The notes under the pieces: model-generated
Told to the model about the DNA's origin: nothing
Database searches by the model: none
Seen by the model: the letters and a program-made list of their open reading frames with translations, nothing else
Program-made: the position numbers and the translations under genes
Shown: positions 6,775 to 14,587 of the stretch, in pieces
Layout of the letters: every line of letters begins with the position of its first letter
Position numbering within the stretch: position 1 is the stretch's first letter
Source: Chromatiales bacterium
GTDB lineage: Bacteria > Pseudomonadota > Gammaproteobacteria > UBA6429 > Thiohalophilaceae
DNA: 23,803 nucleotides
Direction: 5' to 3'
NCBI GenBank assembly: GCA_024641465.1
Contig: JAHEDB010000004.1
Location: forward strand, 1-23,803

Positions 6775-8784
6775 TCAAACGGTCTCGAGTGCGTCAGACG
6801 TTACTGACGGTTTGCTTGTCTGTTGTGCCACTCGTGGTGAATCCAGCGGAAATAATATCCGAAACCTGGTGCCCAGACCGGGTTTGCTGTCGACGATGAT
6901 ATGACCGCTGTGGTGGTGAATGATCCCATGCACCATGGCCAGGCCCATACCCGTCCCCTTGCCAACCTGCTTGGTAGTAAAGAAGGGTTCAAATATTCTC
7001 TCCAGCAGTTTTGCATCGATCCCCGGTCCGGTGTCTCTCACCGACAGCTCAAGGTGATCCCCTGATACCAATTGGCGGCAGGATGTGCATATGCCGTCAT
7101 TGACTGTGCTTCTGGTCAGATTGACATCGATACGCCCCTTGCCATCCATGGCGTCACGGGCATTGATGCAGACGTTCATTAACAATTGGTGAACCTGCAC
7201 CGGGTCCACCATTACCGTTGGCGTGTCGCCCTGGACCGTTGCCTGTATCGAGATGCTGGCGGGTAGTACCGGGCGCAGCATTTTAATGGTTTCATTGATC
7301 AGAATCCGTAGATCAAAGGGATGCAGTTTGCCGTTATTGCCGGAGCGACTGAAGGTGAGCATTTGTGCAATCAGTTCCTGGGCGCGATTGCCGGAGGTCT
7401 GTATCTCGCCAAGATAGTCGAGGTGCCGCGCCCGATTCTCGCTGCCGTCCTGCAATTCTTCTTCCTGCAGCAGCTCCAGGGCCAGTTCGGTAAACCCCAT
7501 AATGCTGGCCAGAATATTATTAAAGTCATGGGCGATCCCGCCGGTCAACTGACCGAGCGACTCCATCTTTTGCGCCTGCATCAATTGCAGCAAGAGTGAC
7601 TTGCGTTCCTGCTCCGTGCGTACACGTTCACTGATATCCCGTAATACATGTATCGTGCCGGTGTATTCATCCTGCGTGTCCTGGACGTGAATATGCATCA
7701 CCTCGGCGGTCAACTGGCCGGTATCTTTGTGTACCATATTTACAGTAACTGGCTTATTCGTCAGGGAGGCGTCTGTCGCGAGATTCGAAGCAATGGCCTC
7801 ACCATCATCATCTATCGTATACAGAAAGCGGGTTGTCTTGCCGATGAGTTCAGCGGCCTCATAGCCGAGCAAGTTTGTAATGGCCGGGTTTGTCATAATG
7901 ATGAAGCCTTTATTATCGGTGACGATAATACCATCGCTGGTTTTGTTAAAACCGTCGTCACGCAGACGGCGTTGTATGTCCAGTTCCTTTTTTAATCGAA
8001 TACTTTCGCTAATATCACGTATCTCGGCAGACACCAGCAGGCCCTGTTCCGAATATAAGGTGCTCAGGCTGATATCGACGTGCAGAGTGTCGCCATTCTT
8101 TTTCAGGGCGAGAATATCCTTGACCTCCGACATCGGCCGGGTAGTGGGGTTTTCCAGGTAGGTTTTGCGATGCAGGAGATGGGACTGTTGCAGATCTTTT
8201 GGAATGAGCCGCTCAATTGCCTGGCCGATGAGTTCGCGGCGCGAATAACCAAAGTAGTTCTCCACCAGCGGATTGCAGTAGACGATGATGCCATGCTGAT
8301 TGGTGTGGATAATGGCGTGGGAGAACTGATCCAGTTGCAGGTAATACTGTCTCTCGATGTTGAGTCTGCGCTGGGTTGCCTCTTTCAACGCCTCCGCCCG
8401 CGCCAGTTGCAGGTGTGTCTTGATCCTGGCCTTGACCTCTTCAGGCTCAAACGGCTTGGTAATGTAATCCACCCCGCCGCAGGCAAAGGCCTTGACCTTT
8501 TCGGTCGTGTCGGTGAGTGCGCTGATAAAAATAACCGGGATGCTTTTTAGAACAGAATGGGCCTTGAGCAGCACGCAAACCTCATAGCCGTTCATTTCCG
8601 GCATATTGATGTCGAGCAGAATCAGGTCGGGTGGGTTTTTTTCGGCCGCCTTGAGCGCCAGTTTGCCGCTGGGGAAGACCCGGATGGCATAACCCTGATG
8701 GGATAAAATATCGATCAGGTAGTTCAGGTTGGAGGGCCGGTCATCAATGACCATGATGGTTGACTGACTTAGATTGCTATACAT
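6775..8784 (-). CDS. REC-PAS-PAS histidine kinase, last gene of stressosome operon
   Basis: 669 residues, soluble. An N-terminal receiver domain (about 8-126) has the acidic pair D14-D15, phospho-acceptor D58 (LILLDINMP) and conserved K110. Two PAS domains follow (about 145-265 and 280-395). The kinase core has phospho-acceptor H419 in GGIAHDFNNIL (NtrB-like dimerisation type). The ATPase domain shows DTGPGI, the GKGTGMGLAMV lid and an inserted C566-T-S-C569 motif. It has no DNA-binding or transmembrane domain. Receiver first and kinase last suggests a kinase gated by an upstream kinase, most plausibly the hybrid kinase encoded 31 bases upstream. GGGACA precedes the ATG. It corresponds in position to the second two-component gene of proteobacterial stressosome operons, but it is a kinase rather than a GGDEF regulator. 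Confidence 0.9.
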   Translation of the reverse strand: MYSNLSQSTIMVIDDRPSNLNYLIDILSHQGYAIRVFPSGKLALKAAEKNPPDLILLDINMPEMNGYEVCVLLKAHSVLKSIPVIFISALTDTTEKVKAFACGGVDYITKPFEPEEVKARIKTHLQLARAEALKEATQRRLNIERQYYLQLDQFSHAIIHTNQHGIIVYCNPLVENYFGYSRRELIGQAIERLIPKDLQQSHLLHRKTYLENPTTRPMSEVKDILALKKNGDTLHVDISLSTLYSEQGLLVSAEIRDISESIRLKKELDIQRRLRDDGFNKTSDGIIVTDNKGFIIMTNPAITNLLGYEAAELIGKTTRFLYTIDDDGEAIASNLATDASLTNKPVTVNMVHKDTGQLTAEVMHIHVQDTQDEYTGTIHVLRDISERVRTEQERKSLLLQLMQAQKMESLGQLTGGIAHDFNNILASIMGFTELALELLQEEELQDGSENRARHLDYLGEIQTSGNRAQELIAQMLTFSRSGNNGKLHPFDLRILINETIKMLRPVLPASISIQATVQGDTPTVMVDPVQVHQLLMNVCINARDAMDGKGRIDVNLTRSTVNDGICTSCRQLVSGDHLELSVRDTGPGIDAKLLERIFEPFFTTKQVGKGTGMGLAMVHGIIHHHSGHIIVDSKPGLGTRFRILFPLDSPRVAQQTSKPSVTSDALETV

Positions 8785-8815
8785 GGATATTGTCCCTTGT
8801 CATCTGTCATCAGGT

Positions 8816-11356
8816 TTAATTCAAAATTTCAAGCAGTCTGTCGTATTCATATCGGTCAACCAGCCGTGCCAGGTCCATGGCCAGCGCATGATCGGTTTGT
8901 TCGACGTCGGACAGGCATTCACGCAATTGCCGGATGTCACCGCTTTCGGTCGCGCTGCGCAATTTGAGGCGCAGTGGCTCGGGCAGGACGGCTAAGACAC
9001 CCGGGGTCATCTTCGGCGGGTATGTGGCCGCCTGTAACACCGGTTCATCTGCGTATGCAAAATCAATATTGGGCATGTCTTCGAGCAACTGAATGACATC
9101 CGGCAGTTTGCAGGGTTTGCGCAACAGGCCATTAACGCCGCATCGATAGGCCTGTCGGACGTTTTGGGTGCTGGCGCCTGCGGTGACGGCAATGATCGGG
9201 ATGGTCTCGCCGTTGTCTGTTTGCCTGATCTGCTTGATGACCTGATAGCCGTCCATGATGGGTAACAGCAGGTCGATAAGAATGATGTCCGGTTGATTGA
9301 GTTTGAATTCGTCCAGCGCCTGCTTGCCATCGACGGCCTGCAGGGTATGAAAGCCGAGCTTTTCCAGTAACTGCACCATGAAGTCAAGACTTTGCGGATG
9401 GTCGTCGACCACCAGGGCCCGTCGTGAGCCATTGCCGGACCTGAGACCTGTGACGGATTTGTGGGCCGCCGGTTTACGGGCCTTATATGGATGACTGGTT
9501 TTGTATGGGTAGGTAAAGGTAAAGCGGCTGCCCTCACCGGGCGTGCTGGTGACGCTGAGTTCGCCGCCGAGTAGTTGAACATACTGACGAGTGATGACCA
9601 GCCCCAGGCCGGTTCCCCCCTTTGTCAGGCCGGCCAGGCCCTGTTCAAACGGTTGAAAGAGTCGCTGTAGTTCAGCGGCATGGATTCCGGGGCCGGTGTC
9701 ACTTATTTCAAATTGTAATTGTCCGGGCTGACTGCTAACAGCAATCTTTAAACTGACCTCGCCGTCATCGGTAAATTTGACGGCATTGCCCAGCAGGTTG
9801 ATCAGGATCTGTCGTAACTTGACGGCATCACCGCTGATGTATTGGGGCACCTGTTCGTCCAGTGAAATAGTCAGGCCGATATTCTTGCGTTCAATTTTTA
9901 AGTGGAACATGGCCTGTATTTGTTCAACCAAATTGTGTAGATCAAAATCACTCGGTCTGGTTTCGACCCGGCCTGCCTCGATCTCGGAGACCTCCAGCAC
10001 ATCATGGATCAGTTCATGCAGGTGATTGCCGCTACGATTGATGATCAGCAGATTATTGCGTTGTTTATCTGACAGGTCGGTATCGAGTTGCATGAGCTGT
10101 GAAAAACCCAGGATGGCCTGTAGTGGCGTGCGCAGTTCGTGACTCATGTTGGCCAGAAAAAGGCTCTTGGCCTGGTTGGCTGATTCGGCCGTTTGTTTCG
10201 CCTCGCGCAGTTCCTGTTCTCGTTGCTTGTGGTGGGTGATATCGTAGTTCAGACCGATCATCCTGATCGCCTGGCCGTTTTCATCCCGTTGTATCATGCC
10301 GTTGGTCTTCAGGGTGTGGACGGAGCGGTCTGGCCAGATCACACGAAATTCGCTGTCAAAATCGGTATTGTCGAGGATCGCCTTTTGTGAATCGGCAAAT
10401 ATGGTGGGCAAATCATCCGGGTGCACCGAGGTTTCCCAGATACGGGATGATTTGGTCTGGCCGTCAGGAATCAGGCCATATAAGGCATGCATCTTGTCAT
10501 CCCAGTAGACAATGTCATTGATAATATCCCAGTCCCAGATACCCATCCTGGCTGCGCCCAGGGCGAGGCTCAGGCGATCGGTGAGCAGGCTGATTTCCTG
10601 GTGGGCGGTTTCGGCCTGGAGGTTTGACTGCCGCAAGGCCTGTTCGGTGTGTTGGCGGCGTCTGACCTCGTCCAGCAATTGATGGTTGATGTGTTCTATC
10701 TCACGCATCCGCTCCTGGTTACGCGCCTCCAGTTCCAGGTTCAGTGTCTGGATCTTTAATTCAGTTTGCTTGCGGGCATGGATATTGAGCAGGGTGCCGG
10801 AGACTTGCCGGGCCTGTTCACCGGGTCGTGCGCCCATGACGCGGGCGCTGCATAGCACCCATTGCCAAACATTGGCGGCAGTCTCGATACGGAATTCGGC
10901 GTGCAAAAATGGCCGCTCCCCATTTAACAGGCGGTGTCTTTCTTCCTGTACGGATGGCAGATCGTCGGGGTGGACCCGCCGGTCCCACTCCGCCAGTGTG
11001 CCACCAAAGCCGGCGGCAGAGAGGCCAATAATGTCCAGCCATTCCTGGTTGACCGTCAGGGCATCGCTTGTCACTGTCCAGTACCAGAGGCCCAGACCGG
11101 CGCACTCCGTGAGCGAGCGAATGCGTTGCTCGTCATTCTCCAGGGTGGTGGCCAGTTCAATGACACCGCGATAGGTCTCTTCAAGTTCAGTGGAAAGTTT
11201 GCGCACTTCATCGCGCAGCCGCTTGACTTCATCGAGCCCGCCGGGTTCACCGATTTCGTATACCAGTTCCAGCACGCCGCGATAGGTCTCTTCGATCTCC
11301 TGCCGGAGTCGCTCGATATCCTGTTGCGATGTCGGCCTGTCTTTGTGATCAGACAT
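8816..11356 (-). CDS. PAS-PAS hybrid histidine kinase with stressosome-linked N-terminus
   Basis: 846 residues, no membrane segments. The first 75 residues are coiled and hold a repeated motif, EETYRGV at 22-28 and again at 59-65. This type of E-T-x-R-G-V helix is common in kinases encoded next to RsbT/RsbX-like genes. Two PAS_3-like domains follow (about 80-200 and 255-375, each with a VHPDDLP motif). The kinase core has H406 (ANMSHELRTP), the N-box NLLGNAVKF, DTGPGI and GTGLGL. A C-terminal receiver has D695 (IILIDLLLP), and a helical tail of about 65 residues without an HPt-type His follows. The ATG overlaps the end of the preceding rsbX-type gene by eight bases (ATGTCTGA), so translation is coupled. 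It is the likely direct target of the stressosome switch (inference). Confidence 0.92.
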   Translation of the reverse strand: MSDHKDRPTSQQDIERLRQEIEETYRGVLELVYEIGEPGGLDEVKRLRDEVRKLSTELEETYRGVIELATTLENDEQRIRSLTECAGLGLWYWTVTSDALTVNQEWLDIIGLSAAGFGGTLAEWDRRVHPDDLPSVQEERHRLLNGERPFLHAEFRIETAANVWQWVLCSARVMGARPGEQARQVSGTLLNIHARKQTELKIQTLNLELEARNQERMREIEHINHQLLDEVRRRQHTEQALRQSNLQAETAHQEISLLTDRLSLALGAARMGIWDWDIINDIVYWDDKMHALYGLIPDGQTKSSRIWETSVHPDDLPTIFADSQKAILDNTDFDSEFRVIWPDRSVHTLKTNGMIQRDENGQAIRMIGLNYDITHHKQREQELREAKQTAESANQAKSLFLANMSHELRTPLQAILGFSQLMQLDTDLSDKQRNNLLIINRSGNHLHELIHDVLEVSEIEAGRVETRPSDFDLHNLVEQIQAMFHLKIERKNIGLTISLDEQVPQYISGDAVKLRQILINLLGNAVKFTDDGEVSLKIAVSSQPGQLQFEISDTGPGIHAAELQRLFQPFEQGLAGLTKGGTGLGLVITRQYVQLLGGELSVTSTPGEGSRFTFTYPYKTSHPYKARKPAAHKSVTGLRSGNGSRRALVVDDHPQSLDFMVQLLEKLGFHTLQAVDGKQALDEFKLNQPDIILIDLLLPIMDGYQVIKQIRQTDNGETIPIIAVTAGASTQNVRQAYRCGVNGLLRKPCKLPDVIQLLEDMPNIDFAYADEPVLQAATYPPKMTPGVLAVLPEPLRLKLRSATESGDIRQLRECLSDVEQTDHALAMDLARLVDRYEYDRLLEILN

Positions 11357-12416
11357 GTGTCTTGTGCTCCTTCACAATGAGTACCGCGGCATCGTCGTTG
11401 CGGCGTCCATAGTCGCGCAGCAACAGATGACTCAACAGCAGCGGATTGTTGCGCAATGCGGCTACATTGGGGTCGTCGCTCCAGCGGCGTGAGATACCGT
11501 CGGTATGGAGGACCAACATGCCGTCATCGGGCCAGGCCAGGGTTTTGATCAACAGGGGGGGCAACATACCCGAACCCACGACACCGGGACGCGAGAGTGG
11601 CGTCGATGTGGATTTTGGCAGGAGGGCCGCTTCGATGTTGCCGACCCCGCCGTATTGCAACAGGCGTGATGACTTGTGCAGGCGCATGGCCATCAGCGCC
11701 ACGCCGCGGGTGCCGCGTAGCGACTGATGCAAATGCGGCAGGAGTTGTTCAAGCGGCATGGCCGGGTTATCGCGGAAGATGGCGATGGCGGTGTTGCTGG
11801 CGAGGGCGGCCTCACGGCCATGGCCGAGGCCGTCGGTCATCATTAAACCGATCTCTGTCTCGGTCTCTTTCAAAAAGTAGGCGTCGCCATTGTCGGTGTA
11901 GCCGGGCTTGGGTCGGCTCACGCCTCCCCATTGAAAGGTGGCTGGGGCGGGTGGCCCGGCGTGACACCATTTGCTCGCCACCAGGGTGGTGCCACCGGCA
12001 AAATAGGAGGGGTGCTTGCTACGGGGTTTTTCCGGTACGCTGGAGTGGATCGTAAATTCATCCATCAGACGTCGCACCGCGCCCAGGCCACAGCCCATGC
12101 TGCCGGCACTGGAGTGGCGGTCGGCCAGGGCGTTGGTGATGGAGGGGATGCCGGGGCCGTGGTCCGAGGCCACCAGTGAGATACCGGTTTTATCCCCCTG
12201 CCTTACCTTATATATAGTCAGAATGGGATCGACGGCCTTGTGTACCACAAGGTTGCTGGTGATTTCCCTGGCGGCGATCTGGAGATGTTCACGTTGCACA
12301 TCGGTAAAATCGAGTTCACCGGCCAGTTGTCTGACAGCCTGGCAGCCGAGCCGCGCATCGCCCATGTCACTGACGGGTTGCACCACGGTGTTGTGTGAGG
12401 CGTACTCTAGTTCCAC
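11349..12416 (-). CDS. RsbX-type PP2C phosphatase fused to RsbT-like ATPase domain
   Basis: 355 residues in two parts. Residues 1-150 are an RsbT/RsbW-type HATPase domain: the N-box appears as REITSNLVVHK, with SDHGPGIPSI and a glycine lid region GCGLGAVRRLMDEF. Residues 160-355 are a SpoIIE/RsbX PP2C-like phosphatase domain with metal-ligand segments DNGDAYF, TDGLGHGREAA and the closing RRNDDAAVLIV. In stressosome systems RsbX removes phosphate from RsbR and RsbS to reset the complex. The fused ATPase half is extra compared with Bacillus RsbX, which is phosphatase only. The start overlaps the end of rsbT by ten bases, and the stop overlaps the next gene by eight. The family assignment is firm; whether the ATPase half is an active kinase is unknown. 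Confidence 0.88.
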   Translation of the reverse strand: MELEYASHNTVVQPVSDMGDARLGCQAVRQLAGELDFTDVQREHLQIAAREITSNLVVHKAVDPILTIYKVRQGDKTGISLVASDHGPGIPSITNALADRHSSAGSMGCGLGAVRRLMDEFTIHSSVPEKPRSKHPSYFAGGTTLVASKWCHAGPPAPATFQWGGVSRPKPGYTDNGDAYFLKETETEIGLMMTDGLGHGREAALASNTAIAIFRDNPAMPLEQLLPHLHQSLRGTRGVALMAMRLHKSSRLLQYGGVGNIEAALLPKSTSTPLSRPGVVGSGMLPPLLIKTLAWPDDGMLVLHTDGISRRWSDDPNVAALRNNPLLLSHLLLRDYGRRNDDAAVLIVKEHKTHV

Positions 12417-12796
12417 TTGATGATCTCGACGCGGACGCCTCGTCCCGGTTCGGAATGGATTTTGAAGTCATCGACCAGTCGGCGCGCACCGGGCAGACCG
12501 TGACCGAGGGTGGCGATACTCGAAAAACCATCCTGCATGGCCTGTTCGATGTTGGGGATGCCGGGTCCCTGATCGACAAACCGGCAATGTATGCCGATCT
12601 TGTTGCCTTCACGCAGGACCTCGTATTCCATGTAACCACCGTCACCGTGCAGGAAGACATTGCGCGCCAGTTCACTCACCGCGGTGGCGATGCGGGTCTT
12701 GGCCATCACCGAAAATCCCTGCGCACCGGCCACATCACGCGCCGCAGTGCGGGCCAGCACCACATCGTGTTCATCACGGATCTCAATCTTGTCCAT
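12407..12796 (-). CDS. rsbT: RsbT-like serine/threonine kinase
   Basis: 129 residues, the usual RsbT length. The GHKL motifs are complete: N-box ELARNVFLHG with N46, G1 box DQGPGI with D75, and the GHGLPGARRLVDDF segment with GRGVRVEIIKW closing the fold. RsbT phosphorylates the STAS domains of RsbR and RsbS on stress and is then released to act on a partner. In Bacillus that partner is the phosphatase RsbU; here no RsbU gene is visible, so a kinase of the same operon is the likely partner (inference). The ATG lies inside the end of rsbS (14-base overlap), which indicates coupled translation and matched stoichiometry. Confidence 0.93.
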   Translation of the reverse strand: MDKIEIRDEHDVVLARTAARDVAGAQGFSVMAKTRIATAVSELARNVFLHGDGGYMEYEVLREGNKIGIHCRFVDQGPGIPNIEQAMQDGFSSIATLGHGLPGARRLVDDFKIHSEPGRGVRVEIIKWN

Positions 12797-13205
12797 CGAC
12801 TGTCTCCATCAGGGCCGGTTCGCGCACCGCATGCCCATCCTGCCGGATGGCGCAGAGTTCATATCCCAGTTTGAACAGCCCGGCCTCAATATTGATCGCG
12901 GTATCGATACCGGGCAGGGTCATGCCCATGTCGACCAGGGTCATGGTCACCGCCGGGCGCATGCCGACCAGCACGACCCGGGCATCCATGACGCTGGCCA
13001 TCTGTGTTGTCTCCGACAGGATACGGGCGATAAACGAATCGACAATCTCCATCGCGGTGATGTCGATCAACACGGCGCGCGCCCGGGTATCACGGATTTT
13101 GTAGAGGATGGTGTCTTGCAGATTCACCGCCAGTGAATCGTGCAACTCCGTTTGAATGGAGACCAGTAACACGGGACCAATCTTTAATACCGGTATGCTT
13201 TGCAT
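12783..13205 (-). CDS. rsbS: RsbS-like stressosome scaffold (STAS)
   Basis: 140 residues, essentially one STAS domain. It begins MQSIPVLKIGPVLLVSIQTEL, closely matching the RsbS opening. The phospho-acceptor Ser is retained at S57 in IVDSFIARIL, the equivalent of Bacillus S59. The second conserved block reads MRPAVTMTLVDMG. A C-terminal extension of about 20 residues exceeds Bacillus RsbS. A longer in-frame start exists at 13352, but it lies inside rsbR. The ATG at 13205 has the ribosome site GAGGG and sits two bases after the rsbR stop, so it is chosen. The product would pack with RsbR into the stressosome core that holds RsbT in unstressed cells. Confidence 0.94.
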   Translation of the reverse strand: MQSIPVLKIGPVLLVSIQTELHDSLAVNLQDTILYKIRDTRARAVLIDITAMEIVDSFIARILSETTQMASVMDARVVLVGMRPAVTMTLVDMGMTLPGIDTAINIEAGLFKLGYELCAIRQDGHAVREPALMETVDGQD

Positions 13206-13207
13206 GA

Positions 13208-14035
13208 TTAGAACCCTCTGCCTGTCTCGATGACTTTGATGCCAAGGGCCAGACCGTCGGCGAGGGTGGCGCGGGTATGCAGGGTGGAAAGGTCGACGCC
13301 CAATTGGGTGACGGTGCGAGCGACCTCCGGACTGATGCCGGTGAGGATACAATCACCACCCATCAGCCGCACGGCCGTCGCCATGCGGATCAGGTGATCG
13401 GAGACCATGGTATCGACGGTCAGCACGCCGGTGATGTCGACGATCAGCACGCGGATCTGTTCCTCGGCCATGCAGGTCAGCGCCTTTTCCATCGCATCCT
13501 GGGTGCGAATGCTGTCGAGGGTGCCGACCAGTGGCAGCACCTTGATGCCCTTCCACACGGTCAGCAGGGGCGAAGACAGCTGCATGAGTTCTTCGTAGTG
13601 ACTTTGCTCAAGACGGGCCTTCTTTTGCGCATCGTGTTGTTGTTTTTCCGTAATGTCGATCACCGTAGCGGTAACATACATCTCGCCTTCGATCTCAACC
13701 GGGCCTAGGCCGATCTCAATCGGGAACTGACTGCCGTCCTTGCGTTGCGCAAACAGTTCGCGGCCCGCGCCCATCATGCGCGGCCAGGGTTCGGTGATAA
13801 AATTATCACGCATCCCGACATGCGACTCGCGTAGTTGACCAGGAAGCAGCGTCTCAATGGGTTTGTCGAGTAATTCTTTTTTGGTAAAACCAAACAGGCC
13901 CTCACAGTGTTTGTTGAAGTGTTTGATCCTGCCCTGACTATCGACCAGCAGGAAACCGATAGGGGCCGCGTCGAGGACAGTGTCGAGAATTTTGTTGATA
14001 TTGGCCGTTGCCTTATTCGTTACAGTCGTTGTCAT
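13208..14035 (-). CDS. rsbR: RsbR-like stressosome sensor (PAS-STAS)
   Basis: 275 residues. An N-terminal PAS domain (about 15-135, with RKDGSQFPIEIGLGPVE) takes the place of the non-heme globin of Bacillus RsbRA. A short coiled linker leads to a C-terminal STAS domain opening LPLVGTLDSIR. Both phospho-threonine positions of RsbR are conserved: T209 in VDTMVS and T241 in ARTVTQLG. The PAS helix around LRESH places a His near where FixL has its heme ligand, but that residue is common in non-heme PAS domains too. The ATG at 14035 is chosen because GGAGA precedes it by six bases; the longer frame up to 14248 has no ribosome site and a non-protein-like N-terminus. It is the first gene of the six-gene operon. 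Confidence 0.93.
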   Translation of the reverse strand: MTTTVTNKATANINKILDTVLDAAPIGFLLVDSQGRIKHFNKHCEGLFGFTKKELLDKPIETLLPGQLRESHVGMRDNFITEPWPRMMGAGRELFAQRKDGSQFPIEIGLGPVEIEGEMYVTATVIDITEKQQHDAQKKARLEQSHYEELMQLSSPLLTVWKGIKVLPLVGTLDSIRTQDAMEKALTCMAEEQIRVLIVDITGVLTVDTMVSDHLIRMATAVRLMGGDCILTGISPEVARTVTQLGVDLSTLHTRATLADGLALGIKVIETGRGF

Positions 14036-14104
14036 TGCTTTCTCCTTTGAATGAATCACCCAATGCGGGTTGCTGTAGTTACCAATTTTTCTAAGAGGCC
14101 TGAT

Positions 14105-14122
14105 TCGCAGGTTTTTGGCCAA
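14105..14122 (-). promoter_or_regulatory. Weak sigma-54-like element before rsbR
   Basis: On the minus strand TTGGCCAAAAACCTGCGA has GG and GC ten bases apart, with TTGGC and TGC kept but the rest off consensus. The predicted start near 14095 would leave a leader of about 60 bases before rsbR. A match of this quality is expected by chance roughly once in a window of this size, so it is tentative. Confidence 0.25.
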
Positions 14123-14320
14123 GCGCCCTGCGCTGAAAGATTTTGTTGGAGCTGAACAGAGTGAATGACTGTAGGCATAAAGATGGATAAATACACCGCA
14201 TTCAGTCCGTCCATATATTTTGTAATGTGTTATAGGGGAGGTATCCACCTATTTATAATTGTACCGTAGAGAATTTGTATATATACCGTGTGGTGATTTT
14301 TACATGCCGGGAATGTTACA

Positions 14321-14346
14321 GACAATAAGTTATTTTCATAACTGTC
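14321..14346. repeat. Interrupted inverted repeat, possible operator
   Basis: On the plus strand GACA (14321-14324) and GTTAT (14329-14333) face ATAAC (14338-14342) and TGTC (14343-14346) around the loop TTTC. On the minus strand the outer arm forms a perfect TTGACA, which could be a -35 box, so the dyad may overlap a promoter. No matching good -10 box at 16-18 bases was found. Confidence 0.35.
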
Positions 14347-14587
14347 AAAATTAGCAGGAGTTGCATGCGCTCCACGGTCTGGTACGGATTATTTCTGTAA
14401 AGAAAACAGGTAACGAGGCAGGACTATAGGCTGAATGATGATGTGCCGTCGGCGTACAGGGGGGATCGTCGCCTAAGTCGGAGTGTTTATATGACTATAA
14501 CTGAAATGGTTATTGATGAGCGACGGGCAGTGGGCATGAAAATGTCGGTAATAATTTTGCGCCTGGGTGTCTGCATGTGCGTGATGG

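Larger units (their letters stand above)
14036..14587. other. Regulatory gap upstream of the stressosome operon
   Basis: 552 bases between the end of a receiver gene and rsbR, both read leftward. Frames in it (for example 14443-14631 plus) have no ribosome site and odd composition. It holds a weak sigma-54-like element (14105-14122), the palindrome GTATATATAC (14277-14286) and the near repeat ACGGTA...CAA on the minus strand around 14256-14287. It also holds an interrupted dyad at 14321-14346. The length and these dyads suggest the main control region of the stressosome operon. No intrinsic terminator is visible after the receiver gene, so read-through is possible. Confidence 0.5.

Noticed and set aside
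12783..13352. Longer RsbS with 49 extra N-terminal residues
   Set aside because: The extension lies inside rsbR in another frame and is unlike any RsbS; the ATG at 13205 has GAGGG and matches the family N-terminus.
13208..14035. Heme-binding FixL-type PAS in RsbR, from the His in LRESH and the Arg in MGAGREL
   Set aside because: Those residues are common in PAS domains that do not bind heme; sequence alone cannot support the claim.
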